Below the pieces are notes generated by a model, which was not told where the DNA came from, did no database searches, and saw only the letters and a list, made by a program, of their open reading frames with translations. Source: Cellvibrionaceae bacterium (GTDB lineage Bacteria; Pseudomonadota; Gammaproteobacteria; Pseudomonadales; Cellvibrionaceae). From it: DNA of 64,000 nucleotides. The translations under genes and the position numbers were made by a program. Below are positions 10,739 to 20,086 of the stretch, piece after piece (the stretch's first letter is position 1; every line of letters begins with the position of its first letter). The stretch is taken from positions 186,001 to 250,000 of the forward strand of contig JANPZW010000009.1 of NCBI GenBank assembly GCA_024707385.1, in the 5' to 3' direction.

Positions 10739-11122
10739 ATGTTGGCTCCGATGTGGCAGCGCGCCGCGCATCGCGGCGTGCCCATTTTTCTCGTGACGGC
10801 CCTCTTGCTGGGTCAGTCCCCGATGGTGTTGGCCGAGTCTTCGGCACAACGCCAGGAGTTGGTTGCCGCGCTGCGACAGCTTGACGCATTGGAGCGCAGC
10901 GTCGCCGATAGCGCCGCGCATACCTCGGTCACGCCGGGCGAGCGCTACCACTTCGATTACCCGCGGCTTTTGGCTGACCTGGCGCGCTTGCGCGCCGGCA
11001 TTCAGGCCTATCTCACACCGTCGCGTGCCCAGCCGCGCGATCCCTCCGAGCTGGTTGGCGACTACCGCACCGAGCGGGCGTCCTCGCCATCGCCGGAAAC
11101 GACCGTGGAGGGCAAGCCATGA
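10739..11122 (+). CDS. ICE protein, RAQPRD family
   Basis: 127 residues. A small exported protein at the start of the mating-pair operon in this ICE class; the exact role is unknown. The name-giving motif is present near the end (SRAQPRDPSELVGDYR). The first 30 residues form a signal peptide (basic start, hydrophobic VTALLLGQSPMVLA, cleavage near AESSA). AGGA lies about 8 bases before the ATG; an in-frame ATG at 10748 is an alternative. The stop overlaps the next start (ATGA). It should work in the periplasm with the secretion apparatus. Confidence 0.88.
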   Translation: MLAPMWQRAAHRGVPIFLVTALLLGQSPMVLAESSAQRQELVAALRQLDALERSVADSAAHTSVTPGERYHFDYPRLLADLARLRAGIQAYLTPSRAQPRDPSELVGDYRTERASSPSPETTVEGKP

Positions 11123-11352
11123 ACAGCGCCCAGGTCTCGGCATTTCAGGCCAACAGCGGCATCGCGCTGGGTGCGATGGCGACCGTGCTGGTTGGTGTCG
11201 TCTTCGCCGTGCTGCTCCTGTGGGGTGTGTGGGCCATCCGAACGGCCTACGTGGGGTGGTCGGAGAACCGCCTCAACCAGCGCCAGTTCCTCGGCGTCTG
11301 CATCCGCTTTGCCGCGATGTACCTCGTTCTGAGCTTTTTTCTTCTCTCCTGA
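11119..11352 (+). CDS. ICE membrane protein, PFL_4701-like (TIGR03758)
   Basis: 77 residues with two hydrophobic segments (about residues 15-40 and 58-77) around a short basic loop containing SENRLNQRQF. It follows the RAQPRD gene with a 4-base overlap and precedes the pilin-like gene by 16 bp. Proteins of this family occur only in ICE mating operons and probably form part of the inner-membrane pilus assembly. The family assignment rests on size, topology and fixed gene order; an HMM search would settle it. Confidence 0.78.
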   Translation: MNSAQVSAFQANSGIALGAMATVLVGVVFAVLLLWGVWAIRTAYVGWSENRLNQRQFLGVCIRFAAMYLVLSFFLLS

Positions 11353-11368
11353 CCTGAAAGGCCTGATC

Positions 11369-11728
11369 ATGCAAAACCGTATCCTCACTTTCCGTCTTGC
11401 CCAGCGCGCCGCGATGGCGCTGGGCGCTGCCGCGTTGCCCGCGCTGTCGTTTGCGCAGGGCCTGCCCCAGTTGGAGAATCCGACCCGGGGCGCCGGCAAC
11501 GGCATCATGGAGACCATCCGCAACTACGGCTACGACATCGTGATGCTCGTGGCCTTGCTGGTGGTGGCGTCGATGTTCATCGGCGTCTGCTACCACGCCT
11601 ACGGCACCTATGCGGAAATCCACACCGGCCGCAAGACCTGGGGCCAGTTCGGCCTCACGGTCGCCATCGGTGCCGTCCTGCTCGTGATCGGCATCTGGCT
11701 GCTCACCGAAGCCACCGGCATCCTGTAA
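11369..11728 (+). CDS. ICE membrane protein, PFL_4702-like (TIGR03745), pilin-like
   Basis: 119 residues. A signal sequence (about residues 1-33, ending LSFAQG) is followed by two transmembrane helices (DIVMLVALLVVASMFIGVC and FGLTVAIGAVLLVIGIWLL) joined by a short hydrophilic loop. That is the layout of VirB2/TraA conjugative pilins. Its place between the PFL_4701-like gene and the TIGR03750 gene is the standard order. A function as major pilus subunit is inferred from topology and context. Confidence 0.8.
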   Translation: MQNRILTFRLAQRAAMALGAAALPALSFAQGLPQLENPTRGAGNGIMETIRNYGYDIVMLVALLVVASMFIGVCYHAYGTYAEIHTGRKTWGQFGLTVAIGAVLLVIGIWLLTEATGIL

Positions 11729-11741
11729 GCGAGGACGGTCC

Positions 11742-12140
11742 ATGTCCGAGCAACAGCACGTCCGTGGTGACGGGACGGTCACGTTCCTTGCGCACCGACT
11801 CAACAGGCACCCGGTGGTCGTGCGCGGCCTCACCGCCGACGAGCTGTGGATCTGCTGCGGCCTGTCCGGCGGTGCCGGCCTGCTGCTCGGTGCTCCGCTG
11901 TCCTGGGTGTTTCGCACGATCGCGCTCGCGCCCACTTTCGTTGTACTGGGCGTGGCCTTCGGTGTGTTCGTCGGGGGCGGCATCCTGCGTCGCCTCAAGC
12001 GTGGTCGTCCCGATACCTGGCTGTACCGGCAGTTGCAGTGGCGCATCGCCACGCGCCATCCGCTGATGGCGGGCTGGGTGGGCGGCCATGTGCTGATCTC
12101 GCGCTCGGGGTTTTGGACCACACGCAGGAGCACCCGATGA
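11742..12140 (+). CDS. Conjugative transfer protein, TIGR03750 family (TraL-like)
   Basis: 132 residues. Two adjacent hydrophobic segments in the middle (about residues 38-78) lie between hydrophilic ends, as in TraL/VirB3-like proteins that connect pilus assembly to the ATPase. The stop overlaps the next start (ATGA at 12137-12140), implying coupled translation. The N-terminal part (FLAHRLNRHPVVVRGLTADEL) matches the style of the TIGR03750 family. Role inferred from size and operon position. Confidence 0.8.
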   Translation: MSEQQHVRGDGTVTFLAHRLNRHPVVVRGLTADELWICCGLSGGAGLLLGAPLSWVFRTIALAPTFVVLGVAFGVFVGGGILRRLKRGRPDTWLYRQLQWRIATRHPLMAGWVGGHVLISRSGFWTTRRSTR

Positions 12141-12835
12141 GCCGGTTCAAGAACGAAATCATCCACCTGCAGGCGCACATCAGGACGCTTCGCCTGGGTG
12201 CTGGCGCGCTGCTGGTGGTCGCCCTGCTCATGGGCGGTGGCTGGTGGAGCGCGCCGCGCGACTTGACCATCCATGTCCCGCCCGATCTGCGCTCCGGCAG
12301 CACGCGCAAGTGGTGGGAAGTGCCGCCCGAATCGGTCTATGCCTTCACGTTCTATGTATTCCAGCAACTGAATCGCTGGCCCACGAATGGCGAAGAGGAC
12401 TACGTGCGCAACCTTCACGCGCTGTCGCCGTATCTCACGCCGTCCTGCCAGGCATTCCTCAAGGCGGACTATGACCACCGTCGCTCCACCGGCGAGTTGC
12501 GGCAGCGCGTGCGCGGCATCTACGAAATCCCTGGTCGCGGCTACGGCGACGACCCCACGGCGCGCGTGCGCGTAGTGTCCGACCGCGACTGGGTGGTAAC
12601 GCTGGATATCAGTGCCGACGAGTACTACGGCGCCGAGCAGGTCAAGCGCGCGCTGGTGCGCTATCCCGTCAAGGTCACGCGGGTGGACGTCGATCCCGCC
12701 CGCAACCCGTTCGGCCTGGTGCTCGACTGCTACGAGGGCACACCTCAGCGCATCAGTGCCCCCGAGCCGACGTCCCCCGCACCGGGCGCGGGCGGCCTAG
12801 CGTCACAGACACCACAAGGAGGAAACATCCCATGA
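12137..12835 (+). CDS. ICE protein, PFL_4703 family (TIGR03746), TraE-like
   Basis: 232 residues. One N-terminal transmembrane helix (about residues 20-38) anchors a periplasmic domain, the topology of TraE/VirB8 inner-membrane scaffold proteins. Recognisable stretches are VPPESVYAFTFYVFQQLNRW and YLTPSCQAFLKADY. The start overlaps the previous stop by four bases and the stop overlaps the next ATG. It would join the secretion channel core with the TraK-like and TraB-like products downstream. Confidence 0.83.
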   Translation: MSRFKNEIIHLQAHIRTLRLGAGALLVVALLMGGGWWSAPRDLTIHVPPDLRSGSTRKWWEVPPESVYAFTFYVFQQLNRWPTNGEEDYVRNLHALSPYLTPSCQAFLKADYDHRRSTGELRQRVRGIYEIPGRGYGDDPTARVRVVSDRDWVVTLDISADEYYGAEQVKRALVRYPVKVTRVDVDPARNPFGLVLDCYEGTPQRISAPEPTSPAPGAGGLASQTPQGGNIP

Positions 12836-13749
12836 AGCGTTTGGCTCTTGCCTGGATGTGCCTGTTGGCTCTCGCCGCGACGTCCGGCGCCCACGCCGTG
12901 GAAATCCTGCGCTGGGAACGCCTGCCTCTTGCGGTGCCGCTGAAGGTGGGCCAGGAGCGCATCGTATTCATCGACCGGAATGTCCGCGTGGGGGTGCCCG
13001 CAAGCATCGGCGATCGTCTGCGCGTGCAGAGTGCGGGTGGTGCGGTGTACCTGCGCGCCAACGCGCCGATCGAGCCCACGCGACTGCAACTGCAGGACGC
13101 CGACACAGGCGCGCTGATCCTGCTGGACATTGCGGCCGAGCTTCCCGTGGACGGTGAGGCCGAGCTGGAGCCGGTACGCATCGTCGAGGGTCACAGCCCC
13201 CAAGCGCGTTATGGCGATCAGGCTGATGGGGTCGACCGGGCGGCAACGCGCGTCCAGATTCTGGCGAGCGGACAGGCAGCCAGGCGAGAAACTCCGGTGC
13301 CAGTCGTGCTGACCCGCTACGCCGCGCAGAATCTCTACGCCCCCCTGCGCACCGTGGAGCCGCTGCCGGGCGTCATGCGCGTCAATCTGCGCCGTGACAT
13401 GGACCTGACCACGCTGATGCCGACGCTGCCGGTGCGCGCGGTCGCACTCGCGTCGTGGCGTCTGGAGGACCAGTGGGTTACCGCCGTGCGCCTGACCAAC
13501 AGCAGCAGCGGCCAGGTCACGCTCGACCCGCGCGTATTGCAAGGCGACTTCCTCACCGCCACCTTCCAGCACGAGACGCTTGGCCCACGCGGAACCCCCG
13601 AGGACACAACCGTCCTGTACCTGGTCACGCGCGGGCGTGGACTTGCGCAGTCGCTGCTGCCGGCGATCCACCGCTTTGACCCCGCCGTGCATCTGCCGCG
13701 GGCGGAAGCTGAGCCCGACGACGGCAGGGAGGCACGCCATGCGCAGTAA
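12832..13749 (+). CDS. ICE protein, PFL_4704 family (TIGR03749), TraK-like
   Basis: 305 residues. A cleavable signal peptide (LALAWMCLLALAATSGAHA) precedes a beta-rich periplasmic protein. Position and size fit the TraK/VirB9-like outer-membrane secretin component of the mating channel. GGAGG lies 9 bases before the ATG. It overlaps the PFL_4703 gene by four bases and the TraB-like gene by eleven. No membrane segment is visible beyond the signal, as expected for a channel subunit held by a lipoprotein partner. Confidence 0.82.
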   Translation: MKRLALAWMCLLALAATSGAHAVEILRWERLPLAVPLKVGQERIVFIDRNVRVGVPASIGDRLRVQSAGGAVYLRANAPIEPTRLQLQDADTGALILLDIAAELPVDGEAELEPVRIVEGHSPQARYGDQADGVDRAATRVQILASGQAARRETPVPVVLTRYAAQNLYAPLRTVEPLPGVMRVNLRRDMDLTTLMPTLPVRAVALASWRLEDQWVTAVRLTNSSSGQVTLDPRVLQGDFLTATFQHETLGPRGTPEDTTVLYLVTRGRGLAQSLLPAIHRFDPAVHLPRAEAEPDDGREARHAQ

Positions 13750-15157
13750 CGGACTTCTGAAGTGGCTGATGATCCCTGTCGCATTGCTGGTGCTGTTCGT
13801 CGCCATCCGGCTGTTCTCCGGGGAAAGCACGTCGGCGCCGCCCGTTGGGGATGCCGACGCCAGGCTCACGCCCGAGGAAATGCAGGCACTGGGCATCGAG
13901 GGTGATACTCCTCGCGATACCGTGGCCACTTTGGTGGCGCAGGTGAAGCAGTTGCGCTCCGAGCTTCAGGTCGCGCTCTCGGACAACAAGTCCCAGCGCG
14001 AGGAAAACCAGCGGCTGCGCCAACGCGAGGCCTCGATCGACCAGCGCATCAGTTCGGCGTTGGAAGCCGAGCGCTCCAACCTGCGTCGCGACCAGCAGCA
14101 GGCAGCCAGCGAGCGGCAGCAGACCGAGGGCCTGCTCGCCGACCTGCAGCGGCGCCTGGACAGCATCGGTGGACGGAGCGACGGTCATGCCGATCTGCCC
14201 GTGGGCCTGGGGCTGCGCGATGGCGACGAGGCTGGCATGGAGGGCGGCCTGCGCTGGGTGGAACCCGACGATGCGAAACCCGCCGAGGGGCGCGATGGTG
14301 GTCTGGGCACGGGCAGTGACATGCGCTTTCCGACGAGCTTCGGCCCGGCGCAGAGCACGCTGGAAGCTACCACGCAAAGTGTGGTGGATGCGGGCGCACG
14401 CGCAGCAGGCGTCAAGACAGCGAAGGCCGTCTATACCGTGCCGAGCAATTCCACGCTCATGGGATCGGTCGCGATGACGGCGCTGATCGGTCGTGTTCCG
14501 ATCGACGGCACGGTGAATGACCCGTACCCGTTCAAGGTGCTGGTCGGTCCCGACAACCTCACGGCTAACGGTATCGACATTCCCGATGTGACCGGTGCCG
14601 TGTTCAGCGGCACCGCCTCGGGCGACTGGACGCTCTCATGCGTGCGTGGCCAGGTGCGCAGCATCACCTTCGTCTTCCACGACGGCACGATCCGCACCAT
14701 TCCCGAAGACCGCGAGGGCAACCAGCAGCAGAATGCTCAAACCGGGGGGCTGGGCTGGATCAGCGATCCGTATGGCATCCCTTGCGTCAGTGGGCAGCGG
14801 CGCAGCAACGCACAACAGTACCTCGGCTCGCAGACCCTGATTACTGCAGCGGGCGCCGGCGTGGCCTCGCTCATCGACAGCGACAGCGGCCAGATGTCCT
14901 ACGTCGGCGCCGACGGCTCGATCGGCAGCGTCGGCATCTCGGGCAACGAGGCCATGGGCCGCATCCTGGCCGGTGGCGTGCGTGACATGGCCGACTGGGT
15001 GAACAAGCTGTACGGGCAGGCGTTCGCGGCTGTGTATGTCCAGCCCGGCGCGAAGGTTGCCGTCCACCTCGAACAACCACTGGCCATCGACTTCGATCCC
15101 GAAGGCCGCAAGGTCGATCACCGCGCAGGAGAAAGCCATGCTCTCGAACTTGAATGA
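13739..15157 (+). CDS. ICE protein, PFL_4705 family (TIGR03752), TraB/VirB10-like
   Basis: 472 residues. An N-terminal transmembrane helix (WLMIPVALLVLFVAIRLF), a coiled coil (about residues 60-140, QLRSELQVALSDNKSQREEN and on) and a C-terminal beta domain are the VirB10/TraB layout spanning inner and outer membranes. I chose ATG 13739, directly after the TraK-like reading frame's end region, because longer upstream frames only read through that gene. The stop lies inside the next gene's start region. It is expected to form the channel core with the PFL_4704 and TIGR03751 products. Confidence 0.85.
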   Translation: MRSNGLLKWLMIPVALLVLFVAIRLFSGESTSAPPVGDADARLTPEEMQALGIEGDTPRDTVATLVAQVKQLRSELQVALSDNKSQREENQRLRQREASIDQRISSALEAERSNLRRDQQQAASERQQTEGLLADLQRRLDSIGGRSDGHADLPVGLGLRDGDEAGMEGGLRWVEPDDAKPAEGRDGGLGTGSDMRFPTSFGPAQSTLEATTQSVVDAGARAAGVKTAKAVYTVPSNSTLMGSVAMTALIGRVPIDGTVNDPYPFKVLVGPDNLTANGIDIPDVTGAVFSGTASGDWTLSCVRGQVRSITFVFHDGTIRTIPEDREGNQQQNAQTGGLGWISDPYGIPCVSGQRRSNAQQYLGSQTLITAAGAGVASLIDSDSGQMSYVGADGSIGSVGISGNEAMGRILAGGVRDMADWVNKLYGQAFAAVYVQPGAKVAVHLEQPLAIDFDPEGRKVDHRAGESHALELE

Positions 15158-15584
15158 CCCGGCCCGTGGCCTGGCGTTGGTCGTCGCCATTGCGATGCTT
15201 GGCGGCTGCGCCACCAGCAAGGACAAACTGCTGCCCCACGGCGACCACACGATGATGGACATCTGGAACCAGAACGCTGGTGATGACGGCAGCGCCAGTC
15301 AGATGGCAAGCCGGCAGTTGCTCGATGCCCGCCAGAGCCTGCGTCGGCCGCTGACCGAGGCCGACGTGCAGGCTGCGCCCGCCGAACAGATGCGCTACAC
15401 GCGCACGGCGCAGAGCGAGATTCATCGCCAGTTCCATCGCCTGCCGAATCCCGACCTGGTGATGTACGTATTCCCGCATCTCGCGGGCACGGACCCTGTG
15501 CCCGTGCCGGGCTACACGACGGTCTTCCCGCTGTACCAGCGCGTTCAATACGCCATGCCCGGCGAGCGTGTGGAGGATTACTGA
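15138..15584 (+). CDS. Conjugative transfer lipoprotein, TIGR03751 family (TraV-like)
   Basis: 148 residues. The lipobox is evident (IAMLGGC, Cys about residue 25), so the mature protein is a lipoprotein, as TraV/VirB7 partners of the outer-membrane channel are. The ATG at 15138 has AGGAG about 8 bases upstream and lies inside the end of the TraB-like gene. The stop codon shares one base with the next ATG (TGATG). Conserved-looking stretch: PNPDLVMYVFPHLAGT. Confidence 0.85.
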   Translation: MLSNLNDPARGLALVVAIAMLGGCATSKDKLLPHGDHTMMDIWNQNAGDDGSASQMASRQLLDARQSLRRPLTEADVQAAPAEQMRYTRTAQSEIHRQFHRLPNPDLVMYVFPHLAGTDPVPVPGYTTVFPLYQRVQYAMPGERVEDY

Positions 15585-18457
15585 TGCGCTGGAAACTCCC
15601 CTGGCCGAAGCCGGCTGCTCCCGGCGCTGGTGACGACGAACAGCCGGACGGCTGGCAGCGCCATGTCGAGGCCTTGCACCGTGCCGGCATTCCCGAACCC
15701 GGCGCAGCGGTCCAGGGCGGCAGGTCGGCGACTATGGCCGACGAGCAGGCGCTGTACGACGTCGCGCCATCGTTCGTGGAATTGCTGCCCTGGGTGGAGT
15801 TCCAACCCGAATCGCAGTCCATGCTGCTGGAGGATGGCCAGTCGGTGGCTGCCTTCTACGAGCTGGTGCCGCTGGGCACCGAGGGCCGGGAACCGGGCTG
15901 GCTCGCGCACGCCCGCGATGCTTTGGAGAACGCGCTCCAGGACTCGTTCGACGAGTTGGATGACAACCCCTGGGTGCTCCAGCTCTACGCCCAGGACGAG
16001 CCCAGCTTCGACCAGTACATGCAGACCCTGCGCGGCTACGTGCAGCCGCGCGCCCGCGATACGGCTTTCACCGAGTTCTACCTGCGCTTCTTCGGCCATC
16101 ACCTGCGTGCGGTCGCCAAGCCGGGTGGCCTGTTCGAGGACACCGTGGTCACCCGGCTGCGCTGGCGCGGCCAGACCCGGCGCGTTCGCATGGTGGTCTA
16201 TCGCCGCGTGACCGGACAGGGACAGGCCAGCCGACGCGGCCAGACGCCCGAGCAGATGCTGAACATCGTCTGCGACCGCTTGTGCGGCGGGCTGGCGAAC
16301 GCCGGCATCCAGGCGCGGCGCATGGCTGCGGCCGACGTCCACGACTGGTTGCTGCGGTGGTTCAATCCGCGTCCCACGCTGCTCGGGCCCGGCGCCGAAG
16401 ACAGGGAGCGCTTCTATGCGCTGGCCCGCTACCCCGAAGAGGTCGAAGCCGGTGAGATCGAACTGGCGAGCGGGCGGGATTTCAGCCAACGGCTGTTCTT
16501 TGGCCAGCCGCGCTCCGATGCGGGGCATGGTGCCTGGTACTTCGACGGGATGCCGCACCGCGTACTGGTCACCGACCGGCTGCGCATGCCGCCGGGCACG
16601 GGGCACCTGACCGGCGAGACCCGCAAGGGTGATGCGATCAACTCGCTGTTCGACCAGATGCCCGAAGACACGACCATGTGCCTGACAATGGTGGTCACAC
16701 CGCAGGACACGCTCGAAGCGCACTTGAATCACCTGGCGAAGAAGGCGGTCGGTGAGACACTGGCATCGGAGCAGACCCTCAAGGATGTGCAGGAAGCGCG
16801 CACGCTCATCGGCAGCGCACACAAACTCTATCGCGGGACGCTGGCCTTCTATTTGCGTGGACGCGACGAGGACGAGCTCGATCGGCGCGGCCTGGATCTT
16901 GCCAACGTGATGCTCAATGCCGGCTTGCAGCCGGTGCGCGAGGAAGATGAGGTCGCGCCACTCAACAGCTACCTGCGCTGGCTGCCGTGCTGCTACAACC
17001 CCGCGCAGGATCGGCGAAACTGGTACACCCAGTTGATGTTCGCCCAGCACGTGGCGAACCTGTCGCCGGTGTGGGGCCGCGCCCAGGGTACGGGACATCC
17101 TGGCATCACGATGTTCAATCGCGGTGGCGGGCCGATTACGTTCGATCCCTTGAACAGGCTGGACCGGCAGATGAACGCCCATCTTTTCCTGTTCGGCCCC
17201 ACCGGTTCGGGCAAGTCGGCAACGCTCAACAATCTCTTGAACCAGATCACGGCCATCTACCGGCCACGACTGTTCATCGTGGAAGCCGGCAACAGCTTCG
17301 GCCTCTTTAGCGATTTCGCCAAGCGTCTGGGCCTGACGGTGAATCGGGTCAAGCTGGCCCCCGGCTCGGGCATCAGCCTGGCGCCGTTTGCCGATGCACG
17401 TCGGCTGATCGAGACGCCCAGCGAGGTTCAGACGCTCGATGCCGATGTGCTGGATGAAGACCTGCCACCGGATGCTCCGACTATGGAGGTGGACGAGCAG
17501 CGCGACGTGCTGGGCGAGTTGGAGATCACGGCCCGGCTGATGATCACGGGTGGAGAGGACAAGGAAGAAGCCCGGATGACGCGGGCCGACCGTTCCCTGA
17601 TTCGCCAGTGCATCCTCGATGCTGCCGAGAAATGCGTGGCCGAGAAACGCACGGTACTCACGCGCGATGTGCGCAACGCGCTGCGCACTCGTGGCCAGGA
17701 CTCGACGCTGCCCGAGATGCGCCGCGTGCGGCTGCTGGAGATGGCGGACGCGATGGACATGTTCTGCCAAGGCACGGACGGCGAGATGTTCGACCGCGAC
17801 GGCACGCCATGGCCCGAGGCGGACATCACCCTGGTCGATCTGGCGACCTATGCGCGCGAGGGCTACAACGCGCAGCTCTCCATTGCGTACATCAGCCTGA
17901 TCAGCACGGTGAACAACATCGCCGAGCGCGACCAGTACCTGGGCCGGCCGATCATCAATGTGACGGACGAGGGCCACATCATCACGAAGAACCCGCTGCT
18001 TGCACCTTACGTAGTCAAGATCACGAAAATGTGGCGCAAGCTGGGGGCCTGGTTCTGGCTGGCTACGCAGAATATCGACGACCTGCCGCGCGCGGCCGAG
18101 CCCATGCTGTCGATGATTGAATGGTGGATCTGCCTGTCGATGCCACCGGACGAAGTGGAGAAGATCGCCAGGTTCCGCGAACTCTCGCCCGCACAGAAGG
18201 CATTGATGCTCTCCGCTCGGAAAGAATCAGGAAAGTTCACCGAAGGCGTCATTCTCTCCAAGAGCATGGAAGTGCTGTTTCGCGCTGTGCCGCCAAGTCT
18301 GTACCTCGCGCTCGCACAGACCGAACCCGAAGAGAAGGCCGAGCGCTACCAGCTCATGCGGCAGTACGGCTGCAGCGAACTGGAAGCGGCCTTCAAGGTG
18401 GCCGAGAAGATCGACCGGGCGCGCGGCATCGCGTCGCCTGAGCTGGACCTGCCGTAA
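15584..18457 (+). CDS. Conjugative ATPase, PFL_4706 family (TIGR03744), TraC/VirB4-like
   Basis: 957 residues. The ATPase that powers pilus assembly and substrate handling at the inner membrane. Walker A is FGPTGSGKSATLNN (about residue 538) and a Walker B-type stretch follows (PIINVTDEGHIITKNP), with WLATQNIDDLP after it as in VirB4/TraC proteins. The N-terminal 450 residues form the TraC-type domain that contacts the membrane complex. The start is coupled to the lipoprotein stop. Full length for the family, with no frame breaks. Confidence 0.93.
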   Translation: MRWKLPWPKPAAPGAGDDEQPDGWQRHVEALHRAGIPEPGAAVQGGRSATMADEQALYDVAPSFVELLPWVEFQPESQSMLLEDGQSVAAFYELVPLGTEGREPGWLAHARDALENALQDSFDELDDNPWVLQLYAQDEPSFDQYMQTLRGYVQPRARDTAFTEFYLRFFGHHLRAVAKPGGLFEDTVVTRLRWRGQTRRVRMVVYRRVTGQGQASRRGQTPEQMLNIVCDRLCGGLANAGIQARRMAAADVHDWLLRWFNPRPTLLGPGAEDRERFYALARYPEEVEAGEIELASGRDFSQRLFFGQPRSDAGHGAWYFDGMPHRVLVTDRLRMPPGTGHLTGETRKGDAINSLFDQMPEDTTMCLTMVVTPQDTLEAHLNHLAKKAVGETLASEQTLKDVQEARTLIGSAHKLYRGTLAFYLRGRDEDELDRRGLDLANVMLNAGLQPVREEDEVAPLNSYLRWLPCCYNPAQDRRNWYTQLMFAQHVANLSPVWGRAQGTGHPGITMFNRGGGPITFDPLNRLDRQMNAHLFLFGPTGSGKSATLNNLLNQITAIYRPRLFIVEAGNSFGLFSDFAKRLGLTVNRVKLAPGSGISLAPFADARRLIETPSEVQTLDADVLDEDLPPDAPTMEVDEQRDVLGELEITARLMITGGEDKEEARMTRADRSLIRQCILDAAEKCVAEKRTVLTRDVRNALRTRGQDSTLPEMRRVRLLEMADAMDMFCQGTDGEMFDRDGTPWPEADITLVDLATYAREGYNAQLSIAYISLISTVNNIAERDQYLGRPIINVTDEGHIITKNPLLAPYVVKITKMWRKLGAWFWLATQNIDDLPRAAEPMLSMIEWWICLSMPPDEVEKIARFRELSPAQKALMLSARKESGKFTEGVILSKSMEVLFRAVPPSLYLALAQTEPEEKAERYQLMRQYGCSELEAAFKVAEKIDRARGIASPELDLP

Positions 18458-18469
18458 GCGGAGAACACC

Positions 18470-19252
18470 ATGGCGCAGAAACGTCCTTCCATTCCGGTGC
18501 AGGTCCAGGCATTCCGCCTCCGTGGTCGGCCCCGCTGGCCCTGGGTCTTGGCGGTCGTGCTGGTCGCACTGCTCCTGATTTGGCTTGCTTCCCGGTCGTC
18601 TGGCGAGCCCCCAACGCAGTCGTCCGCGCCAGTCAGCATGGCGTCGGTAGCCGGTCCGCCATGGCAGATGGGAGACGTGGAGGGCCGTTTCATGCTGACG
18701 CTCTACGCCGACCTCGAATGTCCGTTCTGCCGCGCGTACTTCCCGCACATCAAGCAGTGGGTGGGCAACACTGCGGATGTGGCACTGCAGTGGCACCATC
18801 TGCCGCTGGCGGCACACGAGCCGGCCGCATCTGCTGAGGCCCGCCTGGTCGAATGTGTCGCCCAAGCGAGCGGCAACGCTGCCTTCTGGCAAGCCGTCGA
18901 ATGGGTCTACGCCCACACACGCGGCGATGGCCAAGGCTTGCCCGATGGCTTGCGCTACCCCGATGCCACACCAGTCATCGACCAGTGCCTGAGCAGCGAA
19001 CGGGTCGATGCGCTCATCCGCACCCAGAACGCTGAAGCCATCAAGGGTGGCGTGACCGCCACGCCGTCGCTGCGGCTGCTCGATCGCCAGACGGGCCAGG
19101 CCATCCTGCTGCAGGGGCCGATCGAGGGCGATGCCTTGCTGTCGGCCATGGACATGCTGGCGGGCGGGGACATGGCCAGCGACGCGGCGGCGTCACCCGC
19201 CACCTCCGCATCCGAAATGCCTGCCGACGTTGTCGGCGACATGCCCAGGTAG
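18470..19252 (+). CDS. DsbA-family thioredoxin-fold protein
   Basis: 260 residues. One N-terminal membrane anchor (WPWVLAVVLVALLLIWLA) precedes a periplasmic thioredoxin-like domain with a CPFC active site (LYADLECPFCRAYFPH) and a cis-Pro loop (GVTATPSLRL). It probably oxidises or isomerises cysteines in the Cys-rich PFL_4709, PFL_4710 and PFL_4711 proteins encoded just downstream. It follows the VirB4-like gene by 12 bp. Regions 1-60 and the low-complexity C-terminus (about 225-260) are not conserved-looking. Confidence 0.88.
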   Translation: MAQKRPSIPVQVQAFRLRGRPRWPWVLAVVLVALLLIWLASRSSGEPPTQSSAPVSMASVAGPPWQMGDVEGRFMLTLYADLECPFCRAYFPHIKQWVGNTADVALQWHHLPLAAHEPAASAEARLVECVAQASGNAAFWQAVEWVYAHTRGDGQGLPDGLRYPDATPVIDQCLSSERVDALIRTQNAEAIKGGVTATPSLRLLDRQTGQAILLQGPIEGDALLSAMDMLAGGDMASDAAASPATSASEMPADVVGDMPR

Positions 19253-19432
19253 CCCTTGGTCTTGGAGGCTACGGCGCGGCTTGCCGCGCTGACCGTGACC
19301 CGTTCGCTTCGCATCCTGGCTGCGAACAATCACCGCTGCGCGGTGGTGGATGCACCTTGTTGCGCTGTTTCCATCCCCAGGAGGGCCTGCCCTCCCTGGG
19401 GGCGTCCTCCGTTCCCATTCTGGAGGTTCGCC

Positions 19433-19927
19433 ATGTCTCTCATCGTCCATGACTCCTGCGTGGAGTCACGTTTTGCCCCAGCATCTCAATCGGAAGACTG
19501 GATCATCCAGGAAGCCATCGCGCTGCTGGAGCAACGTGTCTTCAAGGCCGGGCCGATTCTTGACCGGCCGCAAGCCGTGAAGGACTACCTGCGCCTGAAA
19601 CTCGTCGCAGAACCGAACGAAGTGTTCGCCATCGTATTCATGAACAGCCAGCACCGGGTATTGGCCTACGAGCCGATGTTCAAAGGCACGCTCGATTCGA
19701 GCGCGGTTTATCCGCGTGTGGTCGTGCAACGGGCATTGGAATTGAATGCCGGCGCGGTGATTCTTTCGCACCAGCACCCCTCGGGATGTACAGAGCCGTC
19801 GCGCGCGGATCGTGCGCTGACCGACCGGCTGAAGTCTGCGTTGGCGCTGATCGACGTGCGCGTGTTGGACCACATCATTGTTGGCCAAGGCACGCCGTAC
19901 TCGTTCGCGGAATCCGGCCTGCTGTAA
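19433..19927 (+). CDS. radC: RadC-family JAB/MPN-domain protein
   Basis: 164 residues, lacking the N-terminal helix-hairpin-helix part of chromosomal RadC. The metal-binding motif is intact: [17 protein letters not shown] gives H-x-H followed by S-x-x-D. TGGAGG lies 6 bases before the ATG at 19433. Short RadC proteins like this are common on plasmids and ICEs; their activity is not settled. The 180-base spacer before it contains a GC-rich imperfect palindrome (about 19377-19402), and a strong terminator follows. The gene therefore looks like its own unit inside the mating operon. Confidence 0.9.
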   Translation: MSLIVHDSCVESRFAPASQSEDWIIQEAIALLEQRVFKAGPILDRPQAVKDYLRLKLVAEPNEVFAIVFMNSQHRVLAYEPMFKGTLDSSAVYPRVVVQRALELNAGAVILSHQHPSGCTEPSRADRALTDRLKSALALIDVRVLDHIIVGQGTPYSFAESGLL

Positions 19928-19949
19928 CGGTAGCGGCTCCTTGATCCAC

Positions 19950-19974
19950 GCGGAGGCTTCGGCCTCCGCTTTTT
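19950..19974 (+). terminator. Rho-independent terminator after radC
   Basis: GCGGAGGC, loop TTCG, GCCTCCGC, then five T. An 8-bp perfect GC-rich stem with a stable UUCG loop separates radC from the TIGR03757 gene. Confidence 0.9.
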
Positions 19975-20086
19975 CATGGGTGTGAGAAATCCAGGTATGC
20001 GGACAGTGCGCGATGCGCATTGTTTGTTGGGTTCGCATCGGCTTCGCGTTTGACTATGGCTCTGATCAACTTTCGGGGCACGCGAC

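Noticed and set aside
11273..12478. Minus-strand open frame of 401 codons across several mating genes
   Set aside because: It crosses four plus-strand genes of known type.
15578..17977. Minus-strand open frame of 799 codons under the VirB4-like gene
   Set aside because: GC-rich antisense shadow; the plus strand has clear ATPase motifs and tight operon spacing.
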